Source of the DNA: Triticum aestivum
Taxonomy: Eukaryota > Streptophyta > Magnoliopsida > Poales > Poaceae
Assembly: GCF_018294505.1 (NCBI RefSeq)
Contig: NC_057796.1
Span: 186,830,270-186,894,269, forward strand
Length of the DNA: 64,000 bases
Direction: 5' to 3'
A model generated the notes under the pieces. It was given only the letters and a program-made list of their open reading frames with translations, made no database searches and had not been told where the DNA came from. Numbering within the stretch: position 1 is the stretch's first letter; every line of letters begins with the position of its first letter. Of the stretch, positions 9,880-22,296 are shown piece after piece. The position numbers and the translations under genes were made by a program.

Positions 9880-11354
9880 ACTATGGGGGTGAGCTGACAA
9901 TCAGGCTGTTAAAATACGACGGGTTAAATTATAAAAATATAAGTCATCAGCATGCCGGCGGTTCATCTAAGCAACGATTTATTGAAGCTATTGCTAAGTG
10001 TGGAACAACAGATTTCATTACAAGTGCAAGGGATTTCAGATCTACGAGCAGCTTGAAAAAGAAGAAATGTTACCCAGTTAAAAGATTAGGGCGGCGGGGG
10101 TTGCTTGCTACTTCATGAGTTATATTGAGGACGCAGAACATCTACAGAGGGGATGAATCTCAAAGACGAAGCCACATTATTTCTATGAATATATTGGGTG
10201 AAAAAGGAAGGTTTATGAGGTAGATAGCAGAGCTGCGGAGATGAACTCCGACGAACTACAAAAGCACCAATAACCTAAATGCCGATCTAGGAGGAAGGAG
10301 TAGTTTATACCTGGTAACTGTCGAAGGTAGGGGCGGCGCGTGGCAAGGCTCCGGCGAAGACTTGGAGGAGCGCCGCGGTGCTGGCTAAGATGGCCGGAGA
10401 TGTTGTTGGTCGCGGCAGAGCTTTGGTTGCTGACGACCTAGCACGAGTAAGAAGACGAAGTGGAGGGGGCGGCGTGTAAAGTAAAAACGTGCCCTCCCCC
10501 ATACCTATTTATAAGGAAGTGGTAGGCGCGAGAAACAACGCGACACAATAACTTTTTTCAGCTTGACGGACACCTCAATTTTCGGGATAAAGAGATATGT
10601 ATAGAAGATCTGTAGTGATGTAATCGATTATTTATTCAATTATGAAGGATAATGTCATCAATAAGATGGAAAATTGATAAGTCTGAAAATTCGATGAGCT
10701 AGCATATGGCGGGTTAAGGAAGAATGATTTTCATCAAAAGACTCGCCTAATCAAGAGGGGGAAGATTTGCATGAACAAGTTCAAGAAAATCTGGGGCCTA
10801 ATGTTGGGGATATAACCCCAGGATATGACCCGCCATGCGCTGGCCGGGTTATAGAAGTGGCGAGTCAATAGCCCGAAGGGAACATGGGCCGCGGGTGGTG
10901 AATATTGAAGACCCGATGGGCGGCTCTTGAGCGGGCCAGCTCTTAAGCCCAGCACTGCGGATGGGAGTTCATGGCTTGGAAGGCGCGAGCCGCCTTGAGT
11001 TTTCCTTCCATGGAGAGCAGGGCGGGTTAGAGATGTATCTAGTCACGAGTCTGATTAAGACTCAGACTGTTGTAAGCTCGGGGCCTCGACCTGTATATAA
11101 AGGCGTGCCCCTAGGGCAGATAGACTAAGTTACAATAAATCGATAGCTAGGTCAAGCGAATCCGCTCCCTTGTAATAGATACTCCAGCAATACAACATAA
11201 AGCAGGACGTAGGCTATTACCTCGGTCATGAGGGGCTGAACCTGGGTAAACTCACGTCTCTCGTCCCGCTCAACCACGACAAGCTAACCACCATGGCAAT
11301 GGCCTCACACCTAAGTCCTTTCTCTAGGGCATATGCCGTGACAAAACCATGATA
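9880..11354 (+). mobile_element. Element J: 3' remnant of a Tat-lineage gypsy retrotransposon
   Basis: The 3' LTR begins TGTTGGGGATATAACCCC at 10802, right after the polypurine-type string ctggggcctaa, which also precedes the LTR of element C at 38441. The LTR ends near 11354 by alignment with the end of C's LTR (shared gcaatggc, taagtcctt and gccgtgaca strings), about 553 bp. 9880-10801 is the non-coding 3' internal region, carrying on the minus strand the leader of an antisense gene. Its 5' part is cut off by the CACTA end at 9879. Confidence 0.75.
10506..10513 (-). promoter_or_regulatory. Antisense TATA box in element J
   Basis: The minus strand reads TATAAATA. The same octamer in the same relative place drives the antisense gene of element C (38156-38163). 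Downstream on the minus strand is a leader that stops at a splice-donor-like CCAG/GTATAA near 10312. The 65-codon frame at 10305-10502 lies too close to the TATA box to be translated and is best read as leader. Confidence 0.5.
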
Positions 11355-13564
11355 GTAGGTACATTCCTAATGTATATCTTACTTGAGAGTTAGAAACTGA
11401 ACAGCGTTTTACATGCTTAGAATATCCCGAGGATAGACATGTTGCTGATGTTGTTTGTGAATTCATGATAATATCCCCACTACTTGGTCTTCTTTGAAAA
11501 ATGCTATGAGTACTCGTTGGGTTCCACCATATTATCAACGTGAATTACTTAAAATATTGCAGTGTTTAACACAAGGATTTTTTGTAGAGGAATATTATCA
11601 GGAATTACATGTTGGCATGATTCGTTGTGGTATTGTTGAGGATAATGAAGCTATGCTTACACGTTTCATGGGTGCATTAAACAGAGAAATTCAAATTTTC
11701 TTAGAGGAGTATGAGAATATCACCTAGTTATTCCATCTTGCTTGCAAAGCTGAATGTGAACTACATGATCGTTAGGCCATGGCGCGAACTAACTTTTCTA
11801 CAAGTCAATCTTCATCATGGAGACCGTGTACATCTTCTAATTCCACATGTCCTGCTGCACCACCCACTAGTTCAGCCGCAAACTCCAACCGCTATACAAG
11901 AAAACAGACACCACCACCACCATCCGCCAAGACCACACTATGTGGTCCCGTACAAAGCTCTTCTCCGTACATGCCATCAATAGGACAAACACGTGATATC
12001 ATATGTCATCATCACAAGGGTGGAGGTCACTATGCGAGCCAATGCCCATCCAAGCGTCTGATGATTACTACTGATGATGGCAGGTATGCGTCCGCTAGTG
12101 ATTATGATGAGGAGACTTTGGCTCTTATTGCAAGTGAAGAACATGGTGGCGAAAATTCTGAATAAGAGACACAATACATGGCTACTGATGACGCTGACAG
12201 GTATCAAAGTTTAGTTGCTCACCATGTTTTGAGTGTGCAGGTAACACAGGTTGCTAAAAATTAGAGGCGCAATTTGTTCCATATTAAGGGAGTTGTGAAG
12301 GAACATTTTGTTCGTGTCATCATAGATGGAGGGAGTTGCAACAATTTGGCTACCATGGAGATGGTGGAGAAGCTATCCCTCACCATCAGACCACATCCTC
12401 ATCCTTATTACATACAATGGTTCAACAACAACGACAAGGTTAAGGTAACACTTACTATTCGTGTGCATTTTAGTATTGCTACATATGATGATTATGTTGA
12501 TTGTGATTTGCTACCCATGCAAGCATGATCCCTATTACTTGGTAGACGATGTCAATTTGATAAAAATTCTGTACACCATGGTAGAAAAAAATCAGTATGC
12601 TCTTGTTCACAAGGATAAACATATTACTTTGCTTCCTATGTCCCCTGAACACATTTTGAAAGATGATCTTAATAGAGCTAGTAAAGCAAAACAAGAGTGA
12701 AAATCAGATTGTGGCAAGAGAATTTGAGCAACAACTTAACCCTAGTAACAAACCATCATCTAGTGTTGCATCTAAAATTATATTGAAGAGTGGATGTTTA
12801 CTTGCCACCAAAGGTGATATTGATGATCTAGATTTTAGCACACCTGTTTGCTATGCTTTTGTGTGCAAACATGCATTATTTTGATTCAAGGACGTGCCTC
12901 CCTCTTTACCTCTTGCTGTCACTAACATTTTACAAGAGTTCACTGATGTCTTTCCACAACACGTGCCACCAGGATTACTGCCTATTCAAGGGATTGAGCA
13001 TCAGATTGACTTAGTTCTCGGTGCCTCGCTGCCCAACCATGCGCCATACCATACAAATCCAGAGGAGACTAAGGAAATTATGCGTCAAGTACAAGAGTTT
13101 CTCAACAAAGGCTATATATGTGAATCTCTTAGTCCTTGTGTTATTCCTATTATACTACTGCAAAAAAACATGGTACATCATGTATGTGTGTGGATTGTAG
13201 AGACATTAATAATAATACTATTCATTATTGTCATCCTATTCCTAGGCTAGACGATATGCTTGATGAATTAGATGGCTCTACCATTTTTTCCGAAGTTGAT
13301 TTCCATAGTGGATACCATCAAATTTGTATGAAATTAGGAGATGAATGGAAAATAGCATTTAAAACTAAGTTTGGCTTATTTGAGTGGTTAGTAATGCCTT
13401 TTGGGTTAACTAATGCACCTGGTACATTCATGAGATTAATGAACGAATTTTTACGTGCTTTCACTGGAAGATTTGTGGTAGTCTATTTTGATGATATACT
13501 GGTTTATAGCAGATCTTTGGAGGAATATTTGCGTGCTGTTTTTATTGCTCTATGTGATGCACGT
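11355..13564 (+). pseudogene. Element F: gag-protease-RT fragment of a chromovirus-like gypsy element
   Basis: Pieces in order: gag C-terminal half (about 11460-11780, with TTWSSLKNAM and PYYQREL); a spacer with one zinc knuckle (CHHHKGGGHYASQC, near 12006); a protease with the active-site string IIDGGSCNNL at about 12322; and RT from about 12894 to 13560. The RT shows MCVDCRDIN, FGLTNAP and a YFDD catalytic box at 13484-13495. This RT spelling, and a gag with a single knuckle, suit chromoviruses rather than the Tat or Athila elements around it. Frameshifts (near 12528, 12700 and 13170) and stops break it. RNase H and integrase are absent because an Athila-type LTR begins at 13565. No LTR of its own is visible. 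Confidence 0.8.
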
Positions 13565-15088
13565 TGATGACACATGAGTATAGGCGATCAATCATACTCC
13601 TTTCGATAAGTAAGAGTGTCGATCCCAACAAGGAGCAGAAGAAAATGATAAGCGGTTTCCAGCAAGGTATTCTCTGCAAGCACTGAAAGTAGCCGTAGCA
13701 GATAGTTTTGTAGCGAGGTAATTCGTAACAAGTAACAGGTAGCAATAGTGACAAAAGTGCAGCAAGGTGGCTCAATCCTTTTTATAGCAAAGAACATGCC
13801 GGAACATTCTCTTATATTAAGCAAAGCATCCTTGAGGACACATGAGAATTGTCATCTAGTCATGTTCATCGTGTTTAGTTGATTCATGTTCACTATTTGA
13901 TAATTTGCTATGTGGGTGGACCGGTGCGAGGGTGTTGTTCTTACTTCAACAAGCAAGCCTCTTATGATTACCCCCTCTCGTAAGCACCCACAACAATGAA
14001 ATAAGAATTAAGATAAATCTAACCATAGCATGAAACATATGGATCCAAACCAACCCCTTATGAAATAACGCATAAACTAGGGTTTAAGCTTCTGTCACTC
14101 TTCCAACCCATCATCTTCTTATTACCCCCCCCCCCAATGCCTTCCCTTAGGCCCAAGTATGTGAAGTGTCATGTCGTCCACGTTCACATGACACTACTAA
14201 AGGAAGAACAACATACATATCATCAAAATATCAAACGAATACCAACTTCACATGATTACTTATAACAAGACTTCTCCCATGTCTTCAAGAACAAAAGTAA
14301 CTACTCACAAATCATATTCATGCTCAAGATCAGAGGTGTATTGAATATGCTTGAGGATCTGAGCAATTAAGCTTCCACCAAATAAACCAACTCGTACCAA
14401 CTACAAGATGTAATCAACACTACTAGCAACCCACAGGTACCAATTTGAGGTTTCAGGACAAAGATTGAATACAAGAGATGAACTAGGGTTTGAGATGAGA
14501 TGGCGCTGGTGAAGATGTTGATGAAGATTGTTCCTCTCATGATGAGAGGATCGTTGGTGATGTCAATGGCTTCGATTTCTCCCTCCCGGAGGGAAGTTTC
14601 CCCGGCGGAATCACTCTGCTGGAGAGGAAAAGTGCTCTTGTCCAGGTTCTACCTCGAGATGGCGGTGCTTCATCCTGATAGTCTTCTCTTTGTTTTTTCT
14701 AGGGAAAATAGCCTCTAATAGCAGAAGATGGGCGCCGGAGGCCTGCTAGGAGGCCCACGAGCTCATAGGGCACGCCAAGGGGGGTGGGCGCTCCCCTAAG
14801 CTCGTCGCTCTTTGATGGCACCCCTCTCGGTAATTCTTCTTCTGCTATTTTTTTTATATATTCCAAACTAATTCTCCGTAAATTTTCAGGTCATATGGAG
14901 ATGTGGAGAATATCTATCTCTATTATAGCTTTTTCAGGTGCTGAAGTCTAGCTCCCGACAATGTTCCTCTTCATTTGAAACTTGCAAAATACGAGCGAAA
15001 AGGCATTAGAACGGCATAATAAAGTGAAATAATGATCCAAAACATAATAAATAACAATCGGAAAATATGATGCAAAATGGACGTATCA
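13565..15088 (-). repeat. LTR of element D (Athila type, minus strand)
   Basis: On the plus strand the LTR runs from TGATGACACATG to GACGTATCA (1524 bp). Immediately right of it the plus strand reads actccccaagctta, the complement of an AAGCTTGGGG(A)GT polypurine tract, so this is the 3' LTR of a minus-strand element. It contains a poly-C run at 14127-14137. The LTR type (opening TGATACGTCC on the minus strand) is of the Sabrina/WHAM kind. Confidence 0.8.
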
Positions 15089-16634
15089 ACTCCCCAAGCT
15101 TAGACCTCACTTACCCTCAAGCAAAAGACGAACTAGATAATCATGACCACATGTTTAGAGAGAGAGAGAGAGGTTGATAAAACAAAAGACGAACATGAAA
15201 GCATCATGACTTCACCATAGTAACAATATATGATCATAAAACTTCTCATGATAAAGTAACAATTCATTCACAAGCTAAATTATGAACCATAAACATCATT
15301 GGAAACTGAAAACTATGATCTCAGTCATTGAAATAATTGCAATCCATCATATTTTCGTAAAGTGTCTATGTTAGAGCTTTGTTTAGCAAGTTCACATACT
15401 CAACTACCATTTAGTCTTCTATGATTGCTGACACTCATGACATATTTATAGAGAAAAAGTTTGAGTCTAACACATAGGGAGATGGGGTTTATAGTTTTCA
15501 CCTCCCAACTTATTTACCTCAAGCATAATGTCAACAACAATAACTCATGATCACCTACATCCAACTGGATATATATGCCTGGATCTTTCCCCACCACATG
15601 ATGCTTGCCAAATAGAGAAGAAATAGAGCGAAATAGAGATGAACATTATTGGCTCTTGCATAAAAGTAAATACAGAAAAGTAAAAGATAGGACCTTCGCT
15701 GAGGGAAGCAAAGATTGTCATGTGCTTTTTGTTTTTGGATGTGCAAGATCTTAATGGAAAGAAACTTCGCTTTATAGTAGCAACCTTTATTATGTAGTCC
15801 ATCGCTTTTAATTCTTTGTCAACACAAGTTTGTTCGAAGCTTATTTTCCCTTTCAATAAAAGATCATACATATTTAGGAGCAATTTTTATTGCTTTATGC
15901 ACCGATGACAACTTACTTGAAGGATCTTATTCAATCCATAGGTAAATTGGTGGACTCTCATGGCAAGAGACTGGAGTAGTATCTCTACTAAGTACTCCCT
16001 CCGTCCGAAAAAGCTTGTCCCAAGCTTGCTTCTCAAATGGATGTATCTAGCACTAACTTGGTGCTAGATACATCCATTTGAGGGACAAGATTTTTCGGAT
16101 GGAGGGAGTATCTCATCTGTGAGACCTCTCTTTCTTTATTACTTTTCATGGATTGCATCAATGACCAATGTTATGTTTGTTAACTACCAACACATTTTAT
16201 AACCTATACTTCTTTTATGAGAAGTGATTACTCCTCATGGGATTAGTGTACGACCTTTTATTCTTTTCATTTCTAAAATTAAAGAAGGTAAAGCAACAAA
16301 CTCAAACTACTCTTTATTATGTAACTCTCACACTCGATTACATAGATAGATCACGAAACAAGCACTCAAACTAATTCATACTAAAACTTTATTCTTATAA
16401 ATCACGAAATAACTAATGATCAAACTAAGATAGATATCGATGTTTAAAGTGATGGTGATACGATAGCGGGGCACCTCCCCGAAGCTTGGAACAAGCCGAG
16501 GGTGGTGTCCATACCCGTGTACTCAAGTGTCTTTCTTTGGGGGTGATGGTGATGAGGTAATCCTTTTGGCGATGATTCCCTTGAGGGTACGATTCTCCTC
16601 CTTGAGCTTAATGATTTCCTGTTTAAGGTTTCTA
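15089..16634 (-). mobile_element. Internal remnant of element D, minus strand
   Basis: This is the region upstream of D's 3' LTR, with no RT, protease or integrase. Two weak minus-strand open stretches are seen: 15551-15883 (hydrophobic, unrecognised) and 16523-16630, whose end includes LKQEIIKLKEENRTLKG, a clear heptad coiled coil like one near the end of Athila-type gag ORFs of Triticeae. A Stowaway MITE sits inside it. The 5' LTR has been lost. Confidence 0.55.
15995..16108. mobile_element. Stowaway-type MITE, 114 bp
   Basis: It is flanked by TA (15993-15994 and 16109-16110). TIRs are CTCCCTCCGTCCGAAAAA and the near-perfect complement on the right. The inner arms ctcaaatggatgtatctagc and the complementary gctagatacatccatttgag make almost the whole element a hairpin, typical of the shortest Stowaway families. 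Confidence 0.95.
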
Positions 16635-16755
16635 CTTGTGAGCTGTGTTGGGATTTTCCCTGAAGAGGAGAGGAGATGCAACACACTAGAGGTAAGTATT
16701 TCCCTCAGTGAGAACCAAGGTATCAATCAAGTAGGAGAATCACACAAAGCCTCAT
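16635..16755 (-). repeat. Fragment of an Athila-type LTR end
   Basis: About 120 bp here match the adjacent E LTR end (16770-16885) with many changes: both contain a ttttccc-tgaagaggag string, gtaagtatttccctcag and aaggtatcaatc. It is an older fragment of the same LTR family into which, or next to which, element E came. Confidence 0.7.
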
Positions 16756-16761
16756 GAACAA

Positions 16762-18296
16762 TGCTACTTCTTGAGCTTGCGTTGGTTTTTCCCTTGAAGA
16801 GGAAAGGGTGATGCAACAAAGTAGAGATAAGTATTTCCCTCAGTTTGAGAAGAAAGGTATCAATCCAGTAGGAGGAACACACAAGTCACCAATGGTTGCA
16901 CCTACACAAACAAACAAATACTTGCACCCAACATGATAAAGGGGTTGCCAATCCCTTCACGGTTACTTGCAAGGATGAGATCTGATAGAGATAGGTATAA
17001 AAGATAAGTAGAAGTGCGAAATAAAGTAAAGGTAAATAAATTGCAGCAAGGTATTTTTGGGTTTTTGGTTTTATAGATCTGCAAATAATATGATAAAAAA
17101 TAGACCCGGGGGCCATAATTTTCACTAGAGTCTTCTCTCTTGAAAGAACGCATACAGTGGGTAAAAAAATTACTATTGGGAAATTGATAGAAAAGCCAAT
17201 AATCATGATGATATCCAAGGCAATGATCATGTATATAGGCATCACGTCTGAGACAAGTAGACCGACTCCTGCCTGCATCTACTACGTACTATTACTCCAC
17301 ACATCGACCGCTATCCAGCATGCATATAGTGTATTAAGTTAACAAGAACAAAGTAACGCCTTAATCAATATGAACAAACCACATCCTTTTACCTTAATGG
17401 CAACAATACAAATACGTGTCATGTCCCTTTCTGTCACTGGGAATAAGCACCGCAAGATTGAACCCATTACAAAGCACCTCTCCCATGGCAAGAAAAATCA
17501 ATCTAGTTGGCCAAACCAAATCAATAGATCAGAGAGAAATACAAAGCTATCTTAATAATGCATAAAAGAGTTCAGAGAAGACTCCAATAATATTCATAGA
17601 TAATCTGATCATAAACCCACAATTCATCGGATCTCAACAAATGCACCGCAAAAGAAGATTACATTGAATAGATCTCCAAGAGCATCGAGGAGAACATTGT
17701 ATTGAAGATCAAAGAGAGAGAGAGAGAGAGGGAGAAGAATTCATATAGCTACTAGCTATGGACCCGTAGGTCTGTGGTAAACTACCCAGACATCATCAGA
17801 AGGTAACAAGGTTGATGTAGAGGCCCTCCGTGATCGAAACCCCCTCCAGCAAAGTATCGGAAAAGGCCTCTAGATGGGATCTCACGAGGGCAGAAACTTG
17901 CAGCGGCGGAGAAGTACTTTTGGTGTGCTCTCTAGTCTATAGGGAATATTTGGGTATTTATAGAAGCAAAATTAGGGTTGGAAGTGCCACGCGGGGGGGG
18001 GGGGCAAAAGCTTGTGGCCATCTCGTGGCTCCTCTGGCCTCCTCCCGAACCTTCTTGGGTGTCTTGTGGTCAAAGAAAAATCATCAAAAGTTTCGTTCCG
18101 TTTGGACTCCGTTTGGTATCAATTTTCTGTAGAAGACAAAAGCAAGGTAAAACATCAACTGGCACTTGGCACTAGGTTAATAGGTTAGTCCCAAAAAATG
18201 ATATAAAATAGCATAATAAAGCATATAAAACATCCAAGATGGATAATATAATAGCATGGAACAATAAAAAATTATAGATACGTTGGAGACGTATCA
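16762..18296 (-). repeat. LTR of element E (Sabrina-type, minus strand)
   Basis: On the plus strand it runs from TGCTACTTCTTGAGC to GGAGACGTATCA (1535 bp). The complement opens TGATACGTCTCCAACG, the same family as the LTRs at 32778 and 57456. The right side continues with the complement of a GCTTGGGGATGC polypurine tract, so it is the 3' LTR of a minus-strand element. A run of about 10 G lies at 17994-18003. Confidence 0.85.
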
Positions 18297-18546
18297 AGCA
18301 TCCCCAAGCTTAATTCTTGCTCGTTCTCGAGTAGGTAAATGATAAAACGGAATTTTTGATGTGGAATGCTACCTAACATGTTTATCAAGTAATTTTTCTT
18401 TATGTGGCATTAATATTCAGACTTGTAGGATTCAAAACAAAAGTTTAATGTTGACATAAAAACAATAATACTTCAAGCATACTAAAAAGCAATCATGTCT
18501 TTTCAAAATATAATGGCTAAAGAAAGTTATCCCTACAAAATCATAT
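18297..18546 (-). mobile_element. 3' internal stub of element E
   Basis: About 250 bp match, in reverse complement, the 3' internal end of element K (32530-32777), including the polypurine tract and the strings ctcgttctcgagtaggtaaa and aatgctacctaacatg. The rest of E is gone. Confidence 0.75.
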
Positions 18547-20160
18547 GTGAGAACCCAAAAATTATTTCTAGACCCTCCTGTGTATATTTGTCAATCCGGG
18601 ATCAACTTGACAACACAGTGAAATGGTATCATTGCAGAACATTAAAATAAGTATAAGTTTAATAACTCTTGCCATAAGGCATACATAGTGAAATGTCTCA
18701 TGACATTTATTACAACCAGAAACACAACTGAATATATAAATGTGTAGCGACTCCATCTCAGCCAAAGGCAGTCGATGTAGTCAACGTGTCCTCACTCCTC
18801 AGGATCATCATAATAGTCGTAGTCGATGCCCTCGTCTTCATAGATCTCTGTTGTTTAACAAAAGTATTGCCATGAGTACATTACGTACTCAACATGCCTT
18901 CCACGAGGAAGGACCTAATACCTACATGTGGCTTCAAAGGAAGGCTGTATGGCTCATTTGCATAACGCTAATTTTGTTTGACAAATAAAGTAGTTGGATA
19001 AAAGCAGTTTTAGATGAAAACATGTTTTATCTCCAGAATAACTTAGGGGCAAAGAGGGAATAAGCAAGACAGGTCCTGTATGTCAAGAAAGATTCATGTG
19101 TCGTCCATGACCGTGTACACGGCTATTCGAATAGTTTTACACTCTACAGAGGTCGTACAATTTACCCACATGACAAAATCCCATATTGATGCCACCAGTG
19201 GCCGCTGGTATAGTACACCATTTGGTATACCGGTAGGGAGATTGTGACGAGGTCTTTGGACTAGATCGCCCAAAGATGTGACATGCCCACCGGGTCTGGC
19301 GCACGGAACTGAGACTACGTCCTCAAACCGGTCCCCCCATCTATGCCGAGGATACTCCCCGCAGGGCAGCTACCCCATATGCAGTACGACGACGTCGACA
19401 CCTAAGGCTGACTAGCTTACTTGACCAAGCCAGTGACCATATAGCATGTGGCTATACTTATTATCACAATCTTCAAATCCAAGACTTATTAGGCCTCATG
19501 CGGCACGGATGACTGATTGCCCCCTTCAACTCATGAAGGGCAGCCAATCGCTCCTTCAATCCTTGATTCAGCTATCGCCCGCACCAGTATTCAGATGGTA
19601 AGTTTCACCCAGAGTAGAAGAGGATTGAGAGAGTCAACAAGGGCCAACTGGCCTAGCTCAACATTATGTTTCAAATTTCAATGACTTAGAGGTCATTCAA
19701 CAAAGCACCTAAAGGGTGATAAGCATGGCTAAGAATTTCTACTCTACCGGAATTATATACTTCTACTCAGGTCTCAAGTAAATAGGCGACGAGCGGATCA
19801 GGGTAATGTGTCAATCGACACGCTAGCTACGAGAATTAAAATAGCATGCATATAAAAACAATAAAACTCAATGCAATTTTGTAAACCATAGGATAAGTAT
19901 GATCAAGAAGGAGGCATGACTTCGTTGTCGAGTCCCACGTTCTCGTCTTCGTTGTAGTGCTCCTCTCCCATACCGTCGCCTCCTAATCATAGTAACGGCG
20001 AAGCAATAATAAATACACACGTAATAAAATCCAATAACATCCAAATAAAAAAATATAGGAAAGATGTGTAGCAAGATCTGGATGGACATGGACATTTCAA
20101 AGGAGGTAGCACGATTGTAGATGAATAGGGGGGATTGAACAGATTGGTTGGTTTAGGTTT
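18547..20160. other. Unassigned degenerate repeat
   Basis: There is no long ORF. On the minus strand the complement of about 18770-18850 reads as a short Asp/Glu/Tyr-rich peptide ending in a stop (GIDYDYYDDPEE), which could be the last exon of a decayed transposon gene. 19860-20095 holds a 75-codon minus frame of no known family. The composition and the long stretch near 19080-19480 look like worn retrotransposon sequence, but no LTR ends or target duplications are visible. Confidence 0.35.
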
Positions 20161-21026
20161 TGTCGGTGTGCTGGGAACGGGGGTACCCAGACTTGCCTGC
20201 CTGCATGCGGCCCACGCTGTGGCTCAATCGATGGCCTGGTACGGCCCAGCTTCAGCATCAACAACTCAAGACCCTCGCGAGGCGAACGACATCAATACCT
20301 CCAGAAGGAGCGGCCTCCCGAGGCCGGCTCCTGAGGAGTGGAGATTTCTATGCAAGCCTCACCTCGCGAGGCTCGGATGACGTGAGCCATGACGACCATG
20401 GCCAGGCGGGCGCTAGCGGGCGCAGTACACCAGTTTCCTCTTTGGTGCTATGGAGGCAAGCGCAGGCACGGTGTCTCGAGGAATCAACCTAAGGTTTCCA
20501 TTCCCATGCAACAAGACCAAGACCGCCAGGACGGCAGGACAGAGGTCATCGCCGAGCCCACCACGGCGTCATGACCAGAAGCTTTGCAGGCGAAGACTAC
20601 TTTTGTCAGGATAAGATGTACTAGTTGTCTCCCTTCGAATTTGGCTGTTGTGGGATCCCTTCCCACCTCCATTTTGGGGGAATAGGACCAAGGCCACTAT
20701 AAATATAGCCTAGCCACCACCATAGGAAGGGGATCCATTCGAACCCGGACCAGCTCACACCAACACAAGAATAGACCTCCTGAGGTTGTTCTTCCACTGT
20801 ACTAGTTCATCCCTAGCCCATCTCGAGGCCAATCCACCACAAAGCAAGAGTAGGCTTTTACACCGCAAGGTGGCCCGAACCTGGGTAAACTGTTGTGTCC
20901 CATTTCCTTCATGTTCATCGATTTAGGCCATGAGATTGGCGAGTAGGCAGACTGGAGAGGTTGAGTTATTCGCACGCACCCCAGAGTTCGAATCTATCAA
21001 GGGTCTGCGGAGCCCAAAATCCGACC
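20161..21026 (+). repeat. 5' LTR of element A (Tat-lineage gypsy)
   Basis: It begins TGTCGGTGTGCTGGG and ends near aaaatccgacc at about 21026, just before a primer-binding-like string tggtgcaccaggtaggg at 21030, giving about 866 bp. It contains several ctcgcgaggc palindromes. The LTR end has lost its canonical CA by mutation, so the right boundary is good to a few bases. A's 3' LTR is not in the window. Confidence 0.65.
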
Positions 21027-22296
21027 TTTGGTGCACCAGGTAGGGTGCATCGAAGATCCACCTCTCTGTCCGCCGTGCTCCACTGTTCAGCTCTCATTGT
21101 GGGCGCTACTCCGTCGACCGGACCAACGGGTGCTTTCGGGGGAGCCGTGGGCCTCCGAGCTTTCCCCTCGCCCTGCGGCAGGTGTAGTGGCCGCCCAAGT
21201 TCAGGTCGGAGCTGCCGCCCCGATACGACGGCGCGGCGGACCCGACAGGTTTTGTCTGATCATATGAGGAGGCTGTTTCGGCAGCCAGCAGCGACGACAA
21301 AGTTATGGCGAACTGGCTTCCCATGGCCCTCGCGGGCGTGTCGCGCGCCTGGCTTCTCAGCTTGCCAGAGTCTTCGGTGGCCTCCTGGGAGCAGCTGCGC
21401 GGCCTCTTCATCACACGCTTCGTGGCACCGGCACCCCACATCGTCATAGCCCTCCTAGGCGGTTCGCAGGCGCCGCCCTCGGATCGCCACGCCAAGCAGT
21501 TCTTTCGCCTGGTGGGCGTCGCCCACGTGCACGAGGAGCTCCTCCGGGCTGGGCGGCGCCTAGGGCCGACCTCGTCTTCGACTCAAGGGACCACCCCGCG
21601 ACCACAGCAGGCGCCGAAGTACTCCCGATGCTTTGCACCCCCACCATCTGCAACATAGCGGTCACCAAGACCCTCATCGAAGGAGGAGCCGGCCTCAATG
21701 TGCTCTCTCTGGAAGCATTCGACTTGCTTCATGTGCCCCATGGCTGGCTCTGCCCCACCAAGCCTTTCTCTAGAGTCATCGACGGCTCCACCTGCCCCCT
21801 GGGGCATATTCGCCTCCCCGTCACCTTCGCCACCCGCGACAACTACTGCACCAAGCTTATCGTCTTCGACATCGCCCGCATCAGCCTCCCGTACAATGCC
21901 ATTCTCGGGTACCCGGCCTTGGCCAAGTTCATGGCAGCAACTCACCCAGCCTACGATCTCATGAAGATGTCGTGAAGCAGCGGCGTCCTCACCGTGGCAG
22001 GGGACACTAAGGACACACTATTGGCCCTCTAGCTCGCCTTCAGGGCCGCGGCGACTACACGACCAAGTGAGGAAGGAGCCTCGGAGGCTCCTAGGGTTGT
22101 GCCAGCAAAGAAGAAGCAATTGTTCTCTCAAGATCGGGCCGAGACGAACCAGGTGCTGGTTGATGAATACTGGCATCGGGCGCCACCTTCACCATAGGCG
22201 CCGGCCTCCCCCCAAATCAAGAAGAGGCGTTGGTCAGCTTGTTACGCACGAACAAGGATGTGTTCACATGGGGGGCCAAGGATCTGGTTGGGATCC
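21027..22296 (+). pseudogene. Element A: truncated gag and protease
   Basis: Gag survives only as a short piece (21305-21570: SRAWLLSLPESSVASWEQL, GLFITRF), so most of its N-terminal half is deleted. The protease follows at about 21628-21975 with TLIEGGAGLNVLS, PLGHIRLPVTF and NAILGYPALAKFMA. The catalytic Asp of the usual DGGAG is replaced by Glu. Stops at 21973 and 22030 and a shifted frame toward 22200 break the link to RT. The coding sequence is cut at 22296 by element C and resumes at 38977 after the duplicated GATCC. Confidence 0.75.
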
